Positions 35,801 through 48,362 of a DNA stretch of 64,000 nt are shown piece after piece. Source of the stretch: Aphelocoma coerulescens (Eukaryota; Chordata; Aves; Passeriformes; Corvidae); NCBI RefSeq assembly GCF_041296385.1, contig NC_091033.1:13348001-13412000 (forward strand), written 5' to 3'. Position 1 is the stretch's first letter; every line of letters begins with the position of its first letter. The notes under the pieces are model-generated. The model had not been told where the DNA came from. It saw only the letters and a program-made list of their open reading frames with translations, and made no database searches. Both the position numbers and the translations under genes were made by a program.

Positions 35801-38800
35801 GAAAGCATTGATTCAAATTCCCAACATCCAAGAGAAGACTCTGAGTTCGGATTTTATCGTGTAGTGGTGCATGCAGGCAGTCTGGTGAGCTAATTCAGGG
35901 GATAGATAGAGAAGTATTTTACCAGATAGCAGCAGTCTCAGCACTCATCTCTCACATCACGAGCTCTGGTTAGCAACCCCAGCTGAATTTCAGGATGTAA
36001 GTGATGCCTTAGGCTCAGAGAAAGAGGGACATGCCCTTGGCTAATCTTTCTCAGACTCCAAGTGTTCGACAACTCATAATGTCCTCTCAATTCCTCACTG
36101 CCCCCACGTGCGATGTCGGGATCTTGTGCACTTAATTACAGCTGGATATTCATCAAGGTAAATGTGCTAAAATTCAGGCACTGTGAATGCTTTTGTACAG
36201 ATTAAACCTCAATCTCTTCCCACCATCCACGATACATTTGTCCTACGCTTTGTTAACCCCAACAAATAAGGTTCATATCAGCGACCCTGGGATTTTAAGT
36301 GTTCATTGTTGACACTTTGGCATAGATCTGTCAGCTCTGGACACCCCATGTCCTGCTGCCTTCCTCTAAGGTATCTGTGACAGACACAGAAGCAGCAGAG
36401 CTCTCATCTGTGAGCTTTAGCTCCCAGCACAGAGCCCACATCATCTGAAAACACAGAAGGAATGAGAAAAAAAAGTGCAAAAAAGCCTCCTAGTACAGAA
36501 AAATTTCCATTTTCCTTATCCCACCTAAAGTCTGGTAAAAGGAACACCTTCAACAGTTCAAATTAGAGATGCAGTTGCTTTCAAAAAGCTCAACGAGCTT
36601 TTCCTGAAGGAGTTCTGGGCTCTGCGGCTCCCGAGCCTCCTCCAGGGCAGGGGAGAAGCCCCACAGTGGCAACACTTTCCAAGTAGAAAGTGTGTTTAAA
36701 AGTAGGGCTTCAGAAGTAAATAAAAGTCTTTTGACAATAATGAAAGTAATAATGAACTTTCTTTTCGTGTCAGTTTTGCTCTGTTAGTTACTTGATAATG
36801 CGATGCTCTATAAAAGGCTTGAAAGAAGATTCCTTGTCAGTCTGCAATGCCTGGGGGTAATGCGAGCTGCTCAGCCCTCACAAGTAATTAAAGATAATCA
36901 GTGAAAATTGTGAGGGTCTGTTGTACTCTGCATTCCAAACCCCACCTACAACAGGAACAGCGCTCGAAATGATTATTTAAATTTAACCTTTTTTCCCAGA
37001 GGATCTGTGGGGGACGGGATTCGTAATTGTTTTTCTGCTGGTGCTGCTGTGCTCCCAAAAAGCAAGAAACAGTAAAAAAATCAGTTTCATGAGGATCGAT
37101 ACTGACTGAAACACGCTTGAAACTCTGAACTGGCTTTTGTGTTTTCCTGCCTCTGACAGATTTCTATCAGCAATGTTTACCTTCAGGTATATTAAATGAC
37201 AGAACCAAACCTGCTTCGTCTCCTGAAGTGGGATTAATTTACCACAGAATATTTATAGGAACAAATAACAGCTTTAACAAATAAAAGAATAATAATTCTA
37301 ATAACAGTCTGTATAACAGGGAAGGTTTCCCAGGTACTTAATAGACAACAACTCCCTCTGAAACTTTATTTATCATGAGGAGCAGGGAGAGTTACAGCCT
37401 GGCAAATAACTTTGAAAAATCAAGCCTCTTATTCAGGTGCAGAGTCAGCAAGGGAACTGCTGAGTGTTGAGCAACTTGGGAAATCTGGTTGAGACTGTCT
37501 TTCATTTCTAGCGCTCTTTGAACTCACTGGCACAAGTCCTGCTCGCCGCACTCAGGGAAACCGGGAGCTGCCAGCTCTGGCCACACGAAGGCTGCCTCAG
37601 ATCAAGGTGTGAGATTCCTCGTGTCCTGCTGGCTGGAAGGGGGACAGCAAAAAATGGGAGGCACCAGAAGCAGGGGTTGAATTTAGATGGGCTCGGTGTG
37701 ATGTTCTCCTGTTTTATGGATGCACTGGACCATGGAGCCACAGAAAGCAAAGCCAGCCTCGGGACAGACACAGTGAGTGGGAGGCTGCAGCCAGGCACAA
37801 CCCCAAACCTGCAAAGGAAGGGCCTGGAAACCAGTGCCTTACACTGGGCATCCTCTGCTCCCCTTGCACTTGCTGGGTGTCAGAAAATCCTGTTTCACCT
37901 GCTCAGGGCTCCATGTTCCAAGCACAAAAGCCCCGTTGACTGTGGGGCCAAAGGAAGAGCAGAGCGTTTTGTGAGGAGGAAGGGAAATCCATGGATTCGG
38001 CGAGTCCCGAGTGCCGAGGACGTGCAGGTGCAGAGTGTGAAGTGCTGAGCCTCCTGCCACCTCCCTGGCTGAAAAGCTCAGCACTGCTGGCTCTGTTTGC
38101 AGCTGGAAAATGAGCTTGTGAAACCAGTGTCAGACACTTGGCACTGCTAAGAAATGCACAGTTATTGTCTTTCAGGGCACTGAGCAAGCCCTGGGCAGGT
38201 TTCATGGTTGTTGCCAGGTTTATTCAAATTTAGCCAAATAAGTAAAAGAAAGGAACCATAAAATTATGGCAAATAATCCATAACACACTGAAAGGTACTA
38301 CAATGGGTTTCCAGATTTCTTCAATTTGTGGACCTCAAACAGTTTTCTGAGCTGCTAGAAAGACCTAAGCACACAGACACAGGTACAGAGAATTTACAGT
38401 TCCTGACAGTAGCTTTTGCTTTTAGTAGGTGCTTTTTTTGTGGATTCCTTTGAAGTAGCCAAGAAAACCACATCACTGCTTCCATATTCCACAGGCAACA
38501 GAAGATCATCAACTTCCAATCTATTTTGTCTAGTAATTGTACATGTTTGTTTCTCCCACACTCCGCTGATGTGAAGTTTAACACTCAAATATTACCAGTT
38601 AAATACAAAACAAAGCAAAACTGTTGATGCATTATTTCACAATAAGTAATATAAAACCATGAATAATGGGTTCCAAATGATGTAAACATGTGTTTAGAGT
38701 ACTGCTTAGAGCACTGATGCTGACCTAGATTTGACCTTCCCAAGTATCCACAATCTATTCCTTCTTTAAAAATAAGAAATGTTGCCTAGAGGAAAGATTG

Positions 38801-39499
38801 TGTTGTCTTCACAAATGATGAGTGAGGGTTCCATGTGACCGCAAACAACAGAAAATACTGTACAGGTCATAATTAAAATGACCTTATAAAATATCCCATG
38901 GAAAAATATTTTCCAAGAGACTGGATTCCACTGAATTTTGTGTAGACCACACACTTTAATCCTGGTCCTACTGAAGTCATTGAGAGTTTTTTCCATTGAC
39001 TTCTATGTGTCCATGGTTTGGCCTTCATTAGCCATGCATGGAGCATATCATAAAAGCAAACATCAGAAATAAAAGTTGGTCTAAAGTTCCCTAAAAAGCA
39101 TGCCCACAGGGAATTGCTGGGGAAAAATGCACAAAACATTTCTGGAGTGAGTGAGTTTGTGAAGAATATTATCCCACTTTTAAAAAGTCTGAGAAATTTA
39201 ATTTAAGCCATATGGGTGCACAAAGCATGTAATTAATAAGGAAATGATGTTGATTGTTAATATAGACATCTGAAATCAGCCACAACGAAATCTCGTTATG
39301 TCAGGATTGTGGCAGCCTGGATTCAGGCAGAACACGGAGCATTACACAATTGATACAATATCACTACCAGGACATTCCTAGCAAATTTTAGGCAGAGAAA
39401 ATGTCACATCTTTTCAGCCTGAAAAAAAGCAGTATGTCTACGCAAAACGCAATTATTTTAATTCAGACTTTTAATGATCTATATAAAGACAACAATGGG
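35801..39499. other. Gene-free sequence
   Basis: No supported gene. The 176-codon plus frame at 37518-38048 lies in a locally GC-richer stretch, overlaps several minus frames and resembles no known protein, so I do not call it. The block 36050-36350 is listed separately; 36740-36910 has a similar but weaker look. Confidence 0.55.
36050..36350. promoter_or_regulatory. Candidate conserved regulatory element
   Basis: Contains a CACGTG E-box (36105-36110), then the homeodomain word CTTAATTA (36131-36138) directly abutting a CAGCTG E-box (36139-36144), with several retained CpGs in AT-rich DNA. Adjacent E-box and homeodomain sites recur in neural and mesodermal enhancers. This is inference only. 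Confidence 0.3.
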
Positions 39500-40660
39500 C
39501 TGTTTGTCACCAGCTGAATCAGGGTTCAGCCCAGCCCAGCGAGACCTCGAGAGACACCACCACCACCACCCCAGCACCCTGGGCAGAGCGGGGTGTGCTC
39601 AGACACGTGAAACTAATGAAAAACGGAGCAGATCGTTCAAATCCATGGGGTTTGCTCCCTGAAAAGTGGGATTTCCCGCGCCGCATGGTCGGGCTGGGCG
39701 CACACGCACGCAATTAAACGGCTCGTCCCCGAAAGTCCCGCAAAGAGATGTTGCATCTGTCTCGCTCGGCGCCAGCACAGAGAGCGACTCAAGTCCTGCC
39801 AAATCGAGTGTGACCTTCAATCTGCCACTCTCATGGTGAAAGGCAGCGGAGTAAATTACTTGGCCTTCCCTTTCTATTGAGGGTGAATGCGAGCGGGTCG
39901 GCGGGACCTGCCGCCGCTCCATCCCCAGTGGCACCCCACAGTTTACACAACCCGGGCTGAATGCCATAAAAGAGGGGCTTCATTCACCGGGGGCCCGCAT
40001 GCAAAAGAGACGCCCATTAGATCATAGTAATTATTCCATTTACATCACACAGTGCCACAGTGGGACGTGAAGGACTCATCAAACACTTCTCTTCACCGGG
40101 CCCGGCTGCTAATGAGGCCCAGTGGCGGCATTGTGCCTCCCATTTACTCATGGCCGTGCCTGCCTGCCAACAACAGCTCAGCCCTCCAGACAGGCTGCCC
40201 CTTTCAGAGCCATTTATTCCGCGCCCAACCTCTGACCTCAAGGGTTATGACATCAGCAGCCCTGATTTGTGATCATTTTTATTGGCGGACATTCAACTCT
40301 TGTTTCCTGTGTTTAACTCTGCCTCCCTTTTTTTAGCTAAACTTATTGGTTCTAATAGGCATCTGCCAAAAGACTATAAAGTAAGCCAGAGCTCGCACAA
40401 AGAGGCTTCTGATCTTGCTATAAAAAGCCCCACAGCTACTATTTATGCCAATAATAACGAGTAATTCATTATCTAGGTGCACAAAATCTGTTAACCACTA
40501 AAATGTTGAACAATTTGGAGCAGATGTCCAACAATTTTATGAGTTTTAATTAAAATGTTCTATGTATTTTCATCAATACACCTGGGTTTTTAAATTTACA
40601 AAGATGCTACATCGGCGCACGACAGTACTTTGCAAATTGCATTTTTTTTCAGAGGGGGAT
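39500..40660. promoter_or_regulatory. CpG cluster plus motif-dense block, candidate developmental enhancer or promoter
   Basis: 39660-40010 carries roughly 27 CpGs and is GC-rich, a small CpG island. The sequence then passes into AT-rich, motif-dense DNA. TGACCTCAAGGGTTA (40233-40247) looks like two everted nuclear-receptor half sites two bases apart. TGACATCA (40248-40255) is CRE/AP-1-like and follows directly. TTTTTATTGG (40276-40285) fits posterior HOX or CDX sites. Homeodomain TAAT words follow through 40640. A 122-codon minus frame (39599-39967) spans the CpG part but has no recognisable domain, and GC-rich DNA favours such frames. No target gene is visible in the window. Confidence 0.4.
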
Positions 40661-41660
40661 TAGGAGGGGATGATTTGGGCTAATCAGATGCTGATTTGTG
40701 GCGAATTTTTTCCCCATTAAGGTGTTGATGCAAAATCAAAGAGGAATTAGAGCTGAGATTTAAAAAGACAGCGCTTTCTTGGGACAAAGCAGCGATATTT
40801 CAGGAGTCAGTGAACTTCAGCTTGTCTGCTTGAAATAGAGAAGGGGAATTTGCATTTTGAAGCAGAGTCATTAATTTTAAAGCTAGTGTTCTAAATGGAA
40901 ATTAAATATCTTTAGAGAACAGGTTCTCAAAACACATGTTTTTCATAATGCAGTTTGTTTAAGCACCGTGATTTCCATATAGCAGAAACAGGTATAATAA
41001 CAGACAGCATTTACTTTATCAAGAATGCAAATAATAATTTTCCAAAAATTTGACATTACAAATCACTATGCAAGCACATAATCACAAGTTTGCATGATTT
41101 ATGTTTTTAAGCATTTGTTAAAAAAAAATTTAAATATTTGAGGAGCTGATACTGAATAAAATAGAAAATATTTTATCTCTGCTCTTTCATTTGGATAATG
41201 GGAAGGTTTTGGCCTGAAGTTGAAAACTAACTAGTTTTTAAAAAGGCTGGTTTTCCCTCAATTATAATCATAAACAAATTAACAAAAAAAGGAGGATCCT
41301 GTTCAGCTAATTTCAAACTGTTACAGTCGCAGATGATGATTGCAGGAAGTGGTTAAGTAATAGAAGATTTTTTATTGTAGGACTCACTCAGTGTAACCAG
41401 CCCTACACAGACAATCTTTGTAATGCAGCCCTTTCAGGGCTGATATGGATATTTAATGGATTGGATTGGGACCTGTCACCAATCCCTGATGTATCTCTAA
41501 TGGAATCTGAGGATTTACATTTGTTTCCCAGATAAGATTCTCATCCAGCTTCTCTTTGTAGTCAAGTAAATCATTTTACTCATTATTTGCTAATCTTAAT
41601 TTCATCATCTCTGCAGTGTTACCTTTATTTACACAGCTCATTTTTTTGACAAAAGCTGAG
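40661..41660. promoter_or_regulatory. AT-rich homeodomain-motif-dense sequence, candidate enhancer
   Basis: About 1 kb of repeat-free, strongly AT-rich sequence with almost no open frames and many TAAT or ATTA cores, especially 41410-41620 ('tttaatgg', 'ctctaatgg', 'gctaatcttaatt'). It continues from the CpG-bearing block to its left, and together they may be one regulatory unit of about 2 kb. AT-richness alone raises TAAT counts, so the call is weak. Confidence 0.25.
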
Positions 41661-42773
41661 CTGCTATACTTTAGGATTGCACTCTCTACCCTAAATTGCA
41701 TGCAATTCACACAGTTTTGCACACAAAACAGGGAAATGCATGAGCACTCCTAAATGACCACGCATAGATATTCATGCAAGCAACAACCTGTTTTACATGC
41801 AGATGGCCAGAAGTTTCCCTCTTTAAAAAGCAGGACACACATCCCCCTCCCCAACTCCTCTGGAACAACAAAAAAAAAAAAGGAGCAGGGAGGAAAAAGA
41901 AAAGGCAAAATGAAAACAAAGAGGACACACTGGATTGGATGCATAGGAGAGCTCCGGGGGCACCAGCACTCCATGTTGATTTGTGCAGCTCTGTGGATCT
42001 GGATGTGTTTAGATCCCAGATTATGGAAGACTGAAAGAAATTAAAAACTCCACATTGCAGGTCAGCCGAGCCCACTCAGAACAGCTTCCTTAATAAATAC
42101 CTTCACACAGGGCACTGCGATTGTGATTGGTGGCCCCTAAGGGAGCAAGGGAAGCAGTCCACAGAGTAAGCAGTCTTTGGAAGCCAACTGGAGAAAACAA
42201 ACTTGGTTTAGTTATTGTGATGCACTTCTGCCCTCCAGCTGGAAAGGCTGTGATCAGTTACCTGTATTCTATTGTTGAGGTGAATTTTGGGGGACAATAA
42301 AAGAAATGGCCCTCCACCACATCCTTTAGCAAGAGATTCCTCTCTAATGTCTTTCACATCCTAGGACATTTTTCACAGGTATTAAACCACACCTTTGGTT
42401 TTGAACACACAGAATTTTTAGTTAGATCAAGGAGTTGCTTCCCACAGACCTTTTATAGGACAAAATTCTTGCTAATACAGCAAGTGATGTCCAATTGATT
42501 ATATACTAAGAACAACAATGTTATAAACTTTTAATCTTTCTTCCTGGGCATGCAGAAAACCTCTCTGTACCTATGGGCAGGTGTATAGATGCCACCCCCA
42601 ATCACCATATAAACAGCAACACATTTCCTCACAATATGTTGATATGAGACACCATTAAATTGTTTTGAGAAGACAGAAAAACTCCAACACAGCTTGAGTG
42701 CTCTCAGCTCTAAGCACACTAAGAAATGGCATTATACAGGAAAAGTAACACCCTCACCCCTCATGAGATCTTA
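41661..42773. other. Gene-free sequence with A-rich purine tract
   Basis: No supported gene. Around 41867-41934 lies an A-rich, mostly purine stretch. The overlapping frames there (up to 122 codons) are products of that low complexity. Confidence 0.6.
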
Positions 42774-42890
42774 CAGGACCACAGAACAACTGAGTCTGGC
42801 AGGAATCTCTGGATTTCATCTGGTCCAACCCCCTGCTCAAAGCAGGACCAACCTCTGAGCCTTGCTGCTCAGGGCTTGTCTTGCTTTGGT
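42774..42890 (-). mobile_element. CR1 tail fragment, antisense
   Basis: The plus strand reads as the reverse complement of a CR1 3' UTR: 'ggaccacagaacaactgag', then 'tggatttcatctggtccaac', then 'cccctgctcaaagcaggacc', then 'ttgctgctcagggcttgtc'. The middle block is a diagnostic CR1 word string. Similarity fades to the right, where the copy may extend beyond 42890 in decayed form. Confidence 0.8.
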
Positions 42891-45800
42891 TTGCCAAAGC
42901 CTTCCTTGCACTGGGGATCCCTGGATTTGACACAGCTCACCAGACGTGCCCTCACCACTGCTGGAAAGAGAGGAAAAATCACTCTCCTGTACCTGGTGTA
43001 TTGGTCAAGCCTATCACCCAGTTTTCCTTGTTATTTCCACTTCCACGTAACCCCTCCACCAGGTAACGAGTCAGTCACTTGTGCAGCGCTCCTGAGAACA
43101 AGAAAGGGGTAGGAGTTGGCACTGCAGTTCACCTTGCAGAACTTGATGTTGGAGTACACTTGAGAATGTATCCAGGTGTTTTTAGATCCCTTCACGAGAT
43201 CGTGAGATGCTGGCTGCAGAAAATCTCCTTATACCTGGTTTAGTCTGCAGTCTGAGAGAGGCTCTAAGCTGGGAGCAGGAATCACCAAGGCACAAATACA
43301 GGACCTCACTTCACCCAGTTTTAAACTAAACCCACACTTCAAAGCTTAACACTGAGAGCAGTACATGGTCACAGTCTGCAAGGAAGTCGTGCACTGCTCT
43401 GCTGAAGGATGTTAATGCTCATCACCATTCAGAGCACTCAGACTAGGGAAAGCTTAATTAAAAACATCTGACAGGCCATTATTATGTTCATACATAATCG
43501 CCAGGATGCCTGTACCTGTTATGCCAGATCTTCATACTGTAAATAATTAGCTAAAGGAAACCTCAAGAGGTTTCTTCAGAACACATCCTTCACCATATTC
43601 TTATAGCATTTGCAATTTTAAAATCAGAAATTGAAGTCTATTTTAAATAGGAAACACTAATAACAGGCCTGCTGGTTTTTTCCCTGCATTAAGAGCAGGA
43701 TTAATTTTCAAGCACTGCTGCACATTTTCCAGAGCAGTCACTAATCTGCTAATCTGTCTTTTGTAGAAGTGTTTAAATCGTTATGATCGGCTTCCTCATG
43801 CAACTATTGGGTTGAGTATTGCAGTGGAATAATTAGGAAAACATGAGGCAGAATTCCAAGAGAAAACAATGCAAGTGGGGAGAAAATAAACTGGGTTTGC
43901 AGTTAGGGCACAGGCTGAGGACTAGGGGCCTTTGGGCTCTCTGTTGGGACTTGGACCCAGGGTGGACACGACCAAAACTCAAGGCTCAGCTCCCCCCTCC
44001 CTCCAGCTGCCGCTGCCAGCACTTTTCAGCCCCTCAGCATCTTTGTAGAAATTAGTACAGAACTGCCAGTCCTGACCCACAAATCCCAGCTAATGCCTCA
44101 ATCCTAAGAAATTTGCCCAGCAGAAGGTGTGATGTTTCTGCAAAAACTTATGGCAAAGCCACCACCTCCAGACAGGAACCTGGGAACTCTAAGGCTGTCC
44201 CTGGTCTGCAAGGTCCTGGATGCCCAGTCACTGACTCATAGAGGCTCTGAGTAAAGGGCAGGATGGAGTCTGGACCAGGACAAACCGCAGGCAGAGGCTG
44301 GAGTTTGCTCTGGTTCCCAGGTGTGTCACACACCCCTTGGCCTGGCAAAAGCTGCTGCAGAAGGAGGATCCCTGAATAGTCCCATTTGTAGAAACACTGT
44401 GAATTTTAAAGCCGGCAGCTGTTGGTTTAAAAAAAACCCTCATCATATCCACAGACCCCTCACAGAAACCCAGTGGGCGCCCAAGTGTGCACGACCCATA
44501 TTCTCTGCCTGCACACCTGCATGGCACAGGTGACTCCACTCTGGTTTATTTTATTTTATTGGGCTTGGCAACCTAATAAAAAGCAGAAGAGTTCAAACTT
44601 GTAACTGTCCCTTCCCAAACTGGTCTTTTTGAAATACCTGACACTAGACTTGACTCTTCTGCTTATTAGAACAAGGTTTTGCTGGTTACAAAACTGAAAC
44701 CAAAATTTCACAATATCTCAGTGGGGTGAAAAAGCAAATATTGATATTCATCCCAATGAGCTTTTGTTTTGTTACTTCTAGAGAGTGGAAAATTTGCAAT
44801 GTCCCATCTTTGTAAGGAACACCATGAAGTAAAGGCTGTTTCCCCAGATTATCACAGCCAGTTTCTGTAGCATGTCTCTGTGGTTAAGCTCACACTGTCC
44901 CCAACCAGGCGTTTCTGTCAGATATTTCTCTTACTGAAATATCTCAATATAAAAAGCAGCTTTTCAAATGAAATTTCTGTTTTTCCACAAAAATCACAAA
45001 AGCTCCAATTTGATTTACAGTTGTGAGAAAACCTCAAACACTGAAGTTTTGAAAACCAAAAGTGTAGAGTGCAATTTGTTCTCTCCCATCCCTCTGCTGA
45101 AGCACTCTTAGAGAAAGAGTTTTGCCTTGGAGTTACAAAACATGCAAACACAGTTTTTTTGACTCTGTCCCATTAGGGAAAAAACATTCAAACAAAGCAT
45201 GATTTTTTTTTTTTCTTTCTTTGACATATTCAAACACAAGTCGTGGCTGATTTCAAACAGCTCTATGGCAGGCAAATGTAATCTCAGAAATGATAAATGC
45301 AAAAGTGCCCCTCTGTAGTACTTGGTTGGAAAGCTGCAGATTGAAAGCAAACCAGTTATTTCCTGGAACTGGCATTTCACAAAGGTTGCAGTCCCAGTTT
45401 TGTAACTCTCCACAGGCTGCCCTGGTAGGAATTAATGAAATACCTGGGCAGAGTAGTCAGAAGGGGAATTAACTTCCCAACACATTCCAGCAGTGACTAT
45501 CGCCACACCCGCTCTCGACAATGACCAACCCTCCAAAGCCAACCACAGAAAATTTGTCATTTGCATTCCTCAACATGCAACAAAACAAAGGAAACAATCA
45601 GAAGGGGGAAAACAAAAATCTTCGGATTCAGTCAATAAGTCGCATGTGTTCAGAGGGGAAAGCTATAAGGGGGTGATTGAACTCCATAGGAACGTGTATG
45701 GATTGAAGAGGGGTTCCTCCTGGGAACAGCTGATCTAGTCCATGGATAAAAGGTCAATTTACTGAAAGGAGAAGCCAGGCAGATTGCTGTTGGAGGGGCC

Positions 45801-48269
45801 ATAAAGTGTCCTTTTTGGCTGACTTGGTGGTCCCCTCCCCACCCAACAAAATCACAGATTTTGTAAGTGAACTTTTCAAGTCTTTCTGTTGTAGATGATT
45901 TTGCCCAAAATAGGTGGAGTTCAAATACATTGAGGACGAAATGCTGAAAAAAAAAACCCATTTGATCAATAATACCCATTATAAGTTAGTGTCACACAGT
46001 GCAACACTATTTTGTTTAGTTAAGGTGTCACTTAGACTGAAGAATGACAATCACTTTGTGCTGATTCTCCCAGCAGGACCCATCTTTAAATATTCAACAT
46101 ATTTTGTGAGGTCAACGCATTTTCACAAGATTGTTACCTTGGTTTGTCATTTTTAAAAAATCATTCCATAAATCTGAACGAATTCCTCATCATGATCTAC
46201 CATCATCTGTCAAAAAGGCACTTATAAATATGTATACGATCATTCTTTCTCTTTTTTCTTTTTACATGAAGAAGGTATCAATGCTACAACTAATTGGGCT
46301 AATTTGCATCAAAGACTATACATAATTAATTTGTTTGTTAAAAGCTTTCAGCATTTCTTACAGGAAGTGCAAGAGATCGTTGCTGAAGTTTGAAGAAGTA
46401 ATTAGCAATAACAGATGTCAATGCACATAATTGTAAAATGAGACCAGAAAAGGTACTGACAGAGTCTAATTTCACAACTGGGTTTCTATCAAATATTCTG
46501 CTTAATGGTATACAGAAACAATTATGAGTATTTATTCTTTCCTCATTCCAAGGAGAAAGCTCATTTTTACCACTAAATAAGAGCCTTACTTCTATTACTG
46601 CTTAAAATAATTATGAGAATAAATCAGTCTACACTCAGACATGACCTTGTCATGAATGTCAGCCACTCATTCTTGGAAGAGAAAATGCAGAGCCACAGCA
46701 ACTCATAAGGTCACAAGATCTTGTGATGGACACAGGAACAACACACACACCCCAAGAAGTGCACAGGGGGCTGTAACTTTACTGTGGTCTTTTCCAAAAC
46801 AGAATGAACCACACGAGTCTGGAGGCTGGCTGAAGCCAAGGGATGACCTGGAGCCTGTGACCACGTGTCACATTGAGTGGGGAGGTGAGACCCTTCACTC
46901 CAATGAGTTCTCACCCTCTGATGCTGCAAATGCTGGGCACAAACAGCTCTCAGGGTCGTGTTAAGGCAATAACAGAGACTGTAGACACCCAAACTCAATG
47001 AACTGTTCTAGTTGGGCGCTTGCAAGTGCCACGCTGGGCATTCATCCCCAGAGTCCCCTCCTGCATGCACCACTTCAGGCTGCAGTGTTTGCCCTGATCC
47101 AGTCTTTAACTAAAACTCACAGAAGAATAGATCTCCTAGTTTCTCTCAGCATAGTTGTGCTGTTACTTGGCCCCAATTCCCCATGCTAATTAAACCTCTC
47201 ACTGAAAGCACCCATCGCTTTCAGCCACTCTCAGCCCGGCTATTTTAGTGCGGCTTTCGAGCGTTTCCATAAGCAGTTTATGGCCCTGGAAGGAATGTGG
47301 CCCACATCTGGAGATTCATGTCCCCATCCATACCTTTTACACTTGGGACTGAGGGTTCCCTACAGGGGACTCTTTTCAATGTGCTATGGCAGATCACTGC
47401 CCAGCTTCCACTAATGCCTTCAAATTACACGGCCTCCTCAATTGCACTCTAACACGCACAGACAAAATGCCAAGAGCACATCTTCTTTTAGATCTCATTT
47501 TATTGCTATCTACGACTTCCCACAACATCTATCGATGCTCTAAAAATTGTTTTTGAAAGATGGAAACTGCTAACCAATCTTGCCTCAAAGGAATCCCTTC
47601 CCTTGGAAGAAACAAATGGCAGCTACAGAGCATGCAAATGAAGTGACCAAGATGCCTATTCAGGAACTGCTGGCATGGAGGATAATTATGACCTGTAAAA
47701 AGCTCTCCTGGAATCCTATCCATTAGGATTATCCTACATGAAAGAAGAGTTTTCAAGTATGAAAAAGGACAGGTGTGTCCACACCACAGCAGAGGTGCCA
47801 CCTTCATTGTCTGAGCGACAGTTTCAGCACAACCCAGTTATTACCGTTTCCTCTTGTATCCAGTCTTAACAAGATTAAAGTTTTCTGTTCAATAAGCACC
47901 TACTCTTCACTGGCCAGATTGTATTAGCATGGTTGGCATTCCACCAAGGTTTAGCAACTCTTTCTAAATGGGGTTTAATAAAGGACTTCGAAGGGATCAT
48001 ATAACTAGACAGAAAGAGTGTAGATAATCAAATTACTGGCTTTCAGCACATACTTAGCCTTCCTTGCATCCAGCCAAACAAGATTTCACATCAAATGCAG
48101 GAAAACTCCATGCAAATAAGCTGCTAATGATTATTAGAAGATTCTCACTCTTATGAGAGGATGTCTTATGACAGGTACTCAACATCTGCTCAAATGATTT
48201 GTCACCTCATTTTACAACAAATTTGAGATGACACTTTTATCTTTAAAGTGTTCCTGCAGGTATTTCAGA
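42891..48269. other. Gene-free sequence
   Basis: No supported gene over 5 kb; frames reach 128 codons and none is recognisable. T runs occur near 45202-45214. Two parts look enhancer-like: 43440-43850, listed separately, and 47160-47340, which mixes 'gctaattaaacc' with CpG-bearing words such as 'gtgcggctttcgagcg'. Confidence 0.5.
43440..43850. promoter_or_regulatory. Candidate conserved regulatory element
   Basis: AT-rich, repeat-free sequence with homeodomain words ('agcttaatta', 'aataattagc', 'ggaataattagg'), a TALE-type TGACAG site (43469-43474) and retained CpGs ('ataatcgcc', 'aatcgttatgatcggc'). The call rests on texture and motifs only. Confidence 0.25.
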
Positions 48270-48362
48270 TTAATTACTCCTTACAGCACCTCTGAGTTCA
48301 TAACTAGTGAGTCCTCAGGGGTCAAGGTAAGTGCTTGCCTATGGTCACCCACCAGTCCATAT
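48270..48362 (-). mobile_element. Possible MIR-type SINE fragment, ancient
   Basis: The plus strand 'ggggtcaaggtaagtgcttg', then 'cctatggtcacccaccagtc', aligns by eye with the reverse complement of the MIR core ('gaggttaagtaacttg', 'cccaaggtcacacagctagt'), and the upstream 'attactccttacagcacctc' fits 'attatccccattttacagat'. The tRNA-derived head is not recognisable, so this is weaker than the copy at 26790. Confidence 0.4.

Noticed and set aside
37518..38048. 176-codon plus-strand frame
   Set aside because: It lies in a locally GC-richer patch where stops are scarce, is overlapped by several minus frames and resembles no known family.
46711..46726. Perfect 16-base palindrome 'tcacaagatcttgtga'
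   Set aside because: About one such palindrome is expected by chance in 64 kb. Together with the one at 5271-5286 this is not an excess.
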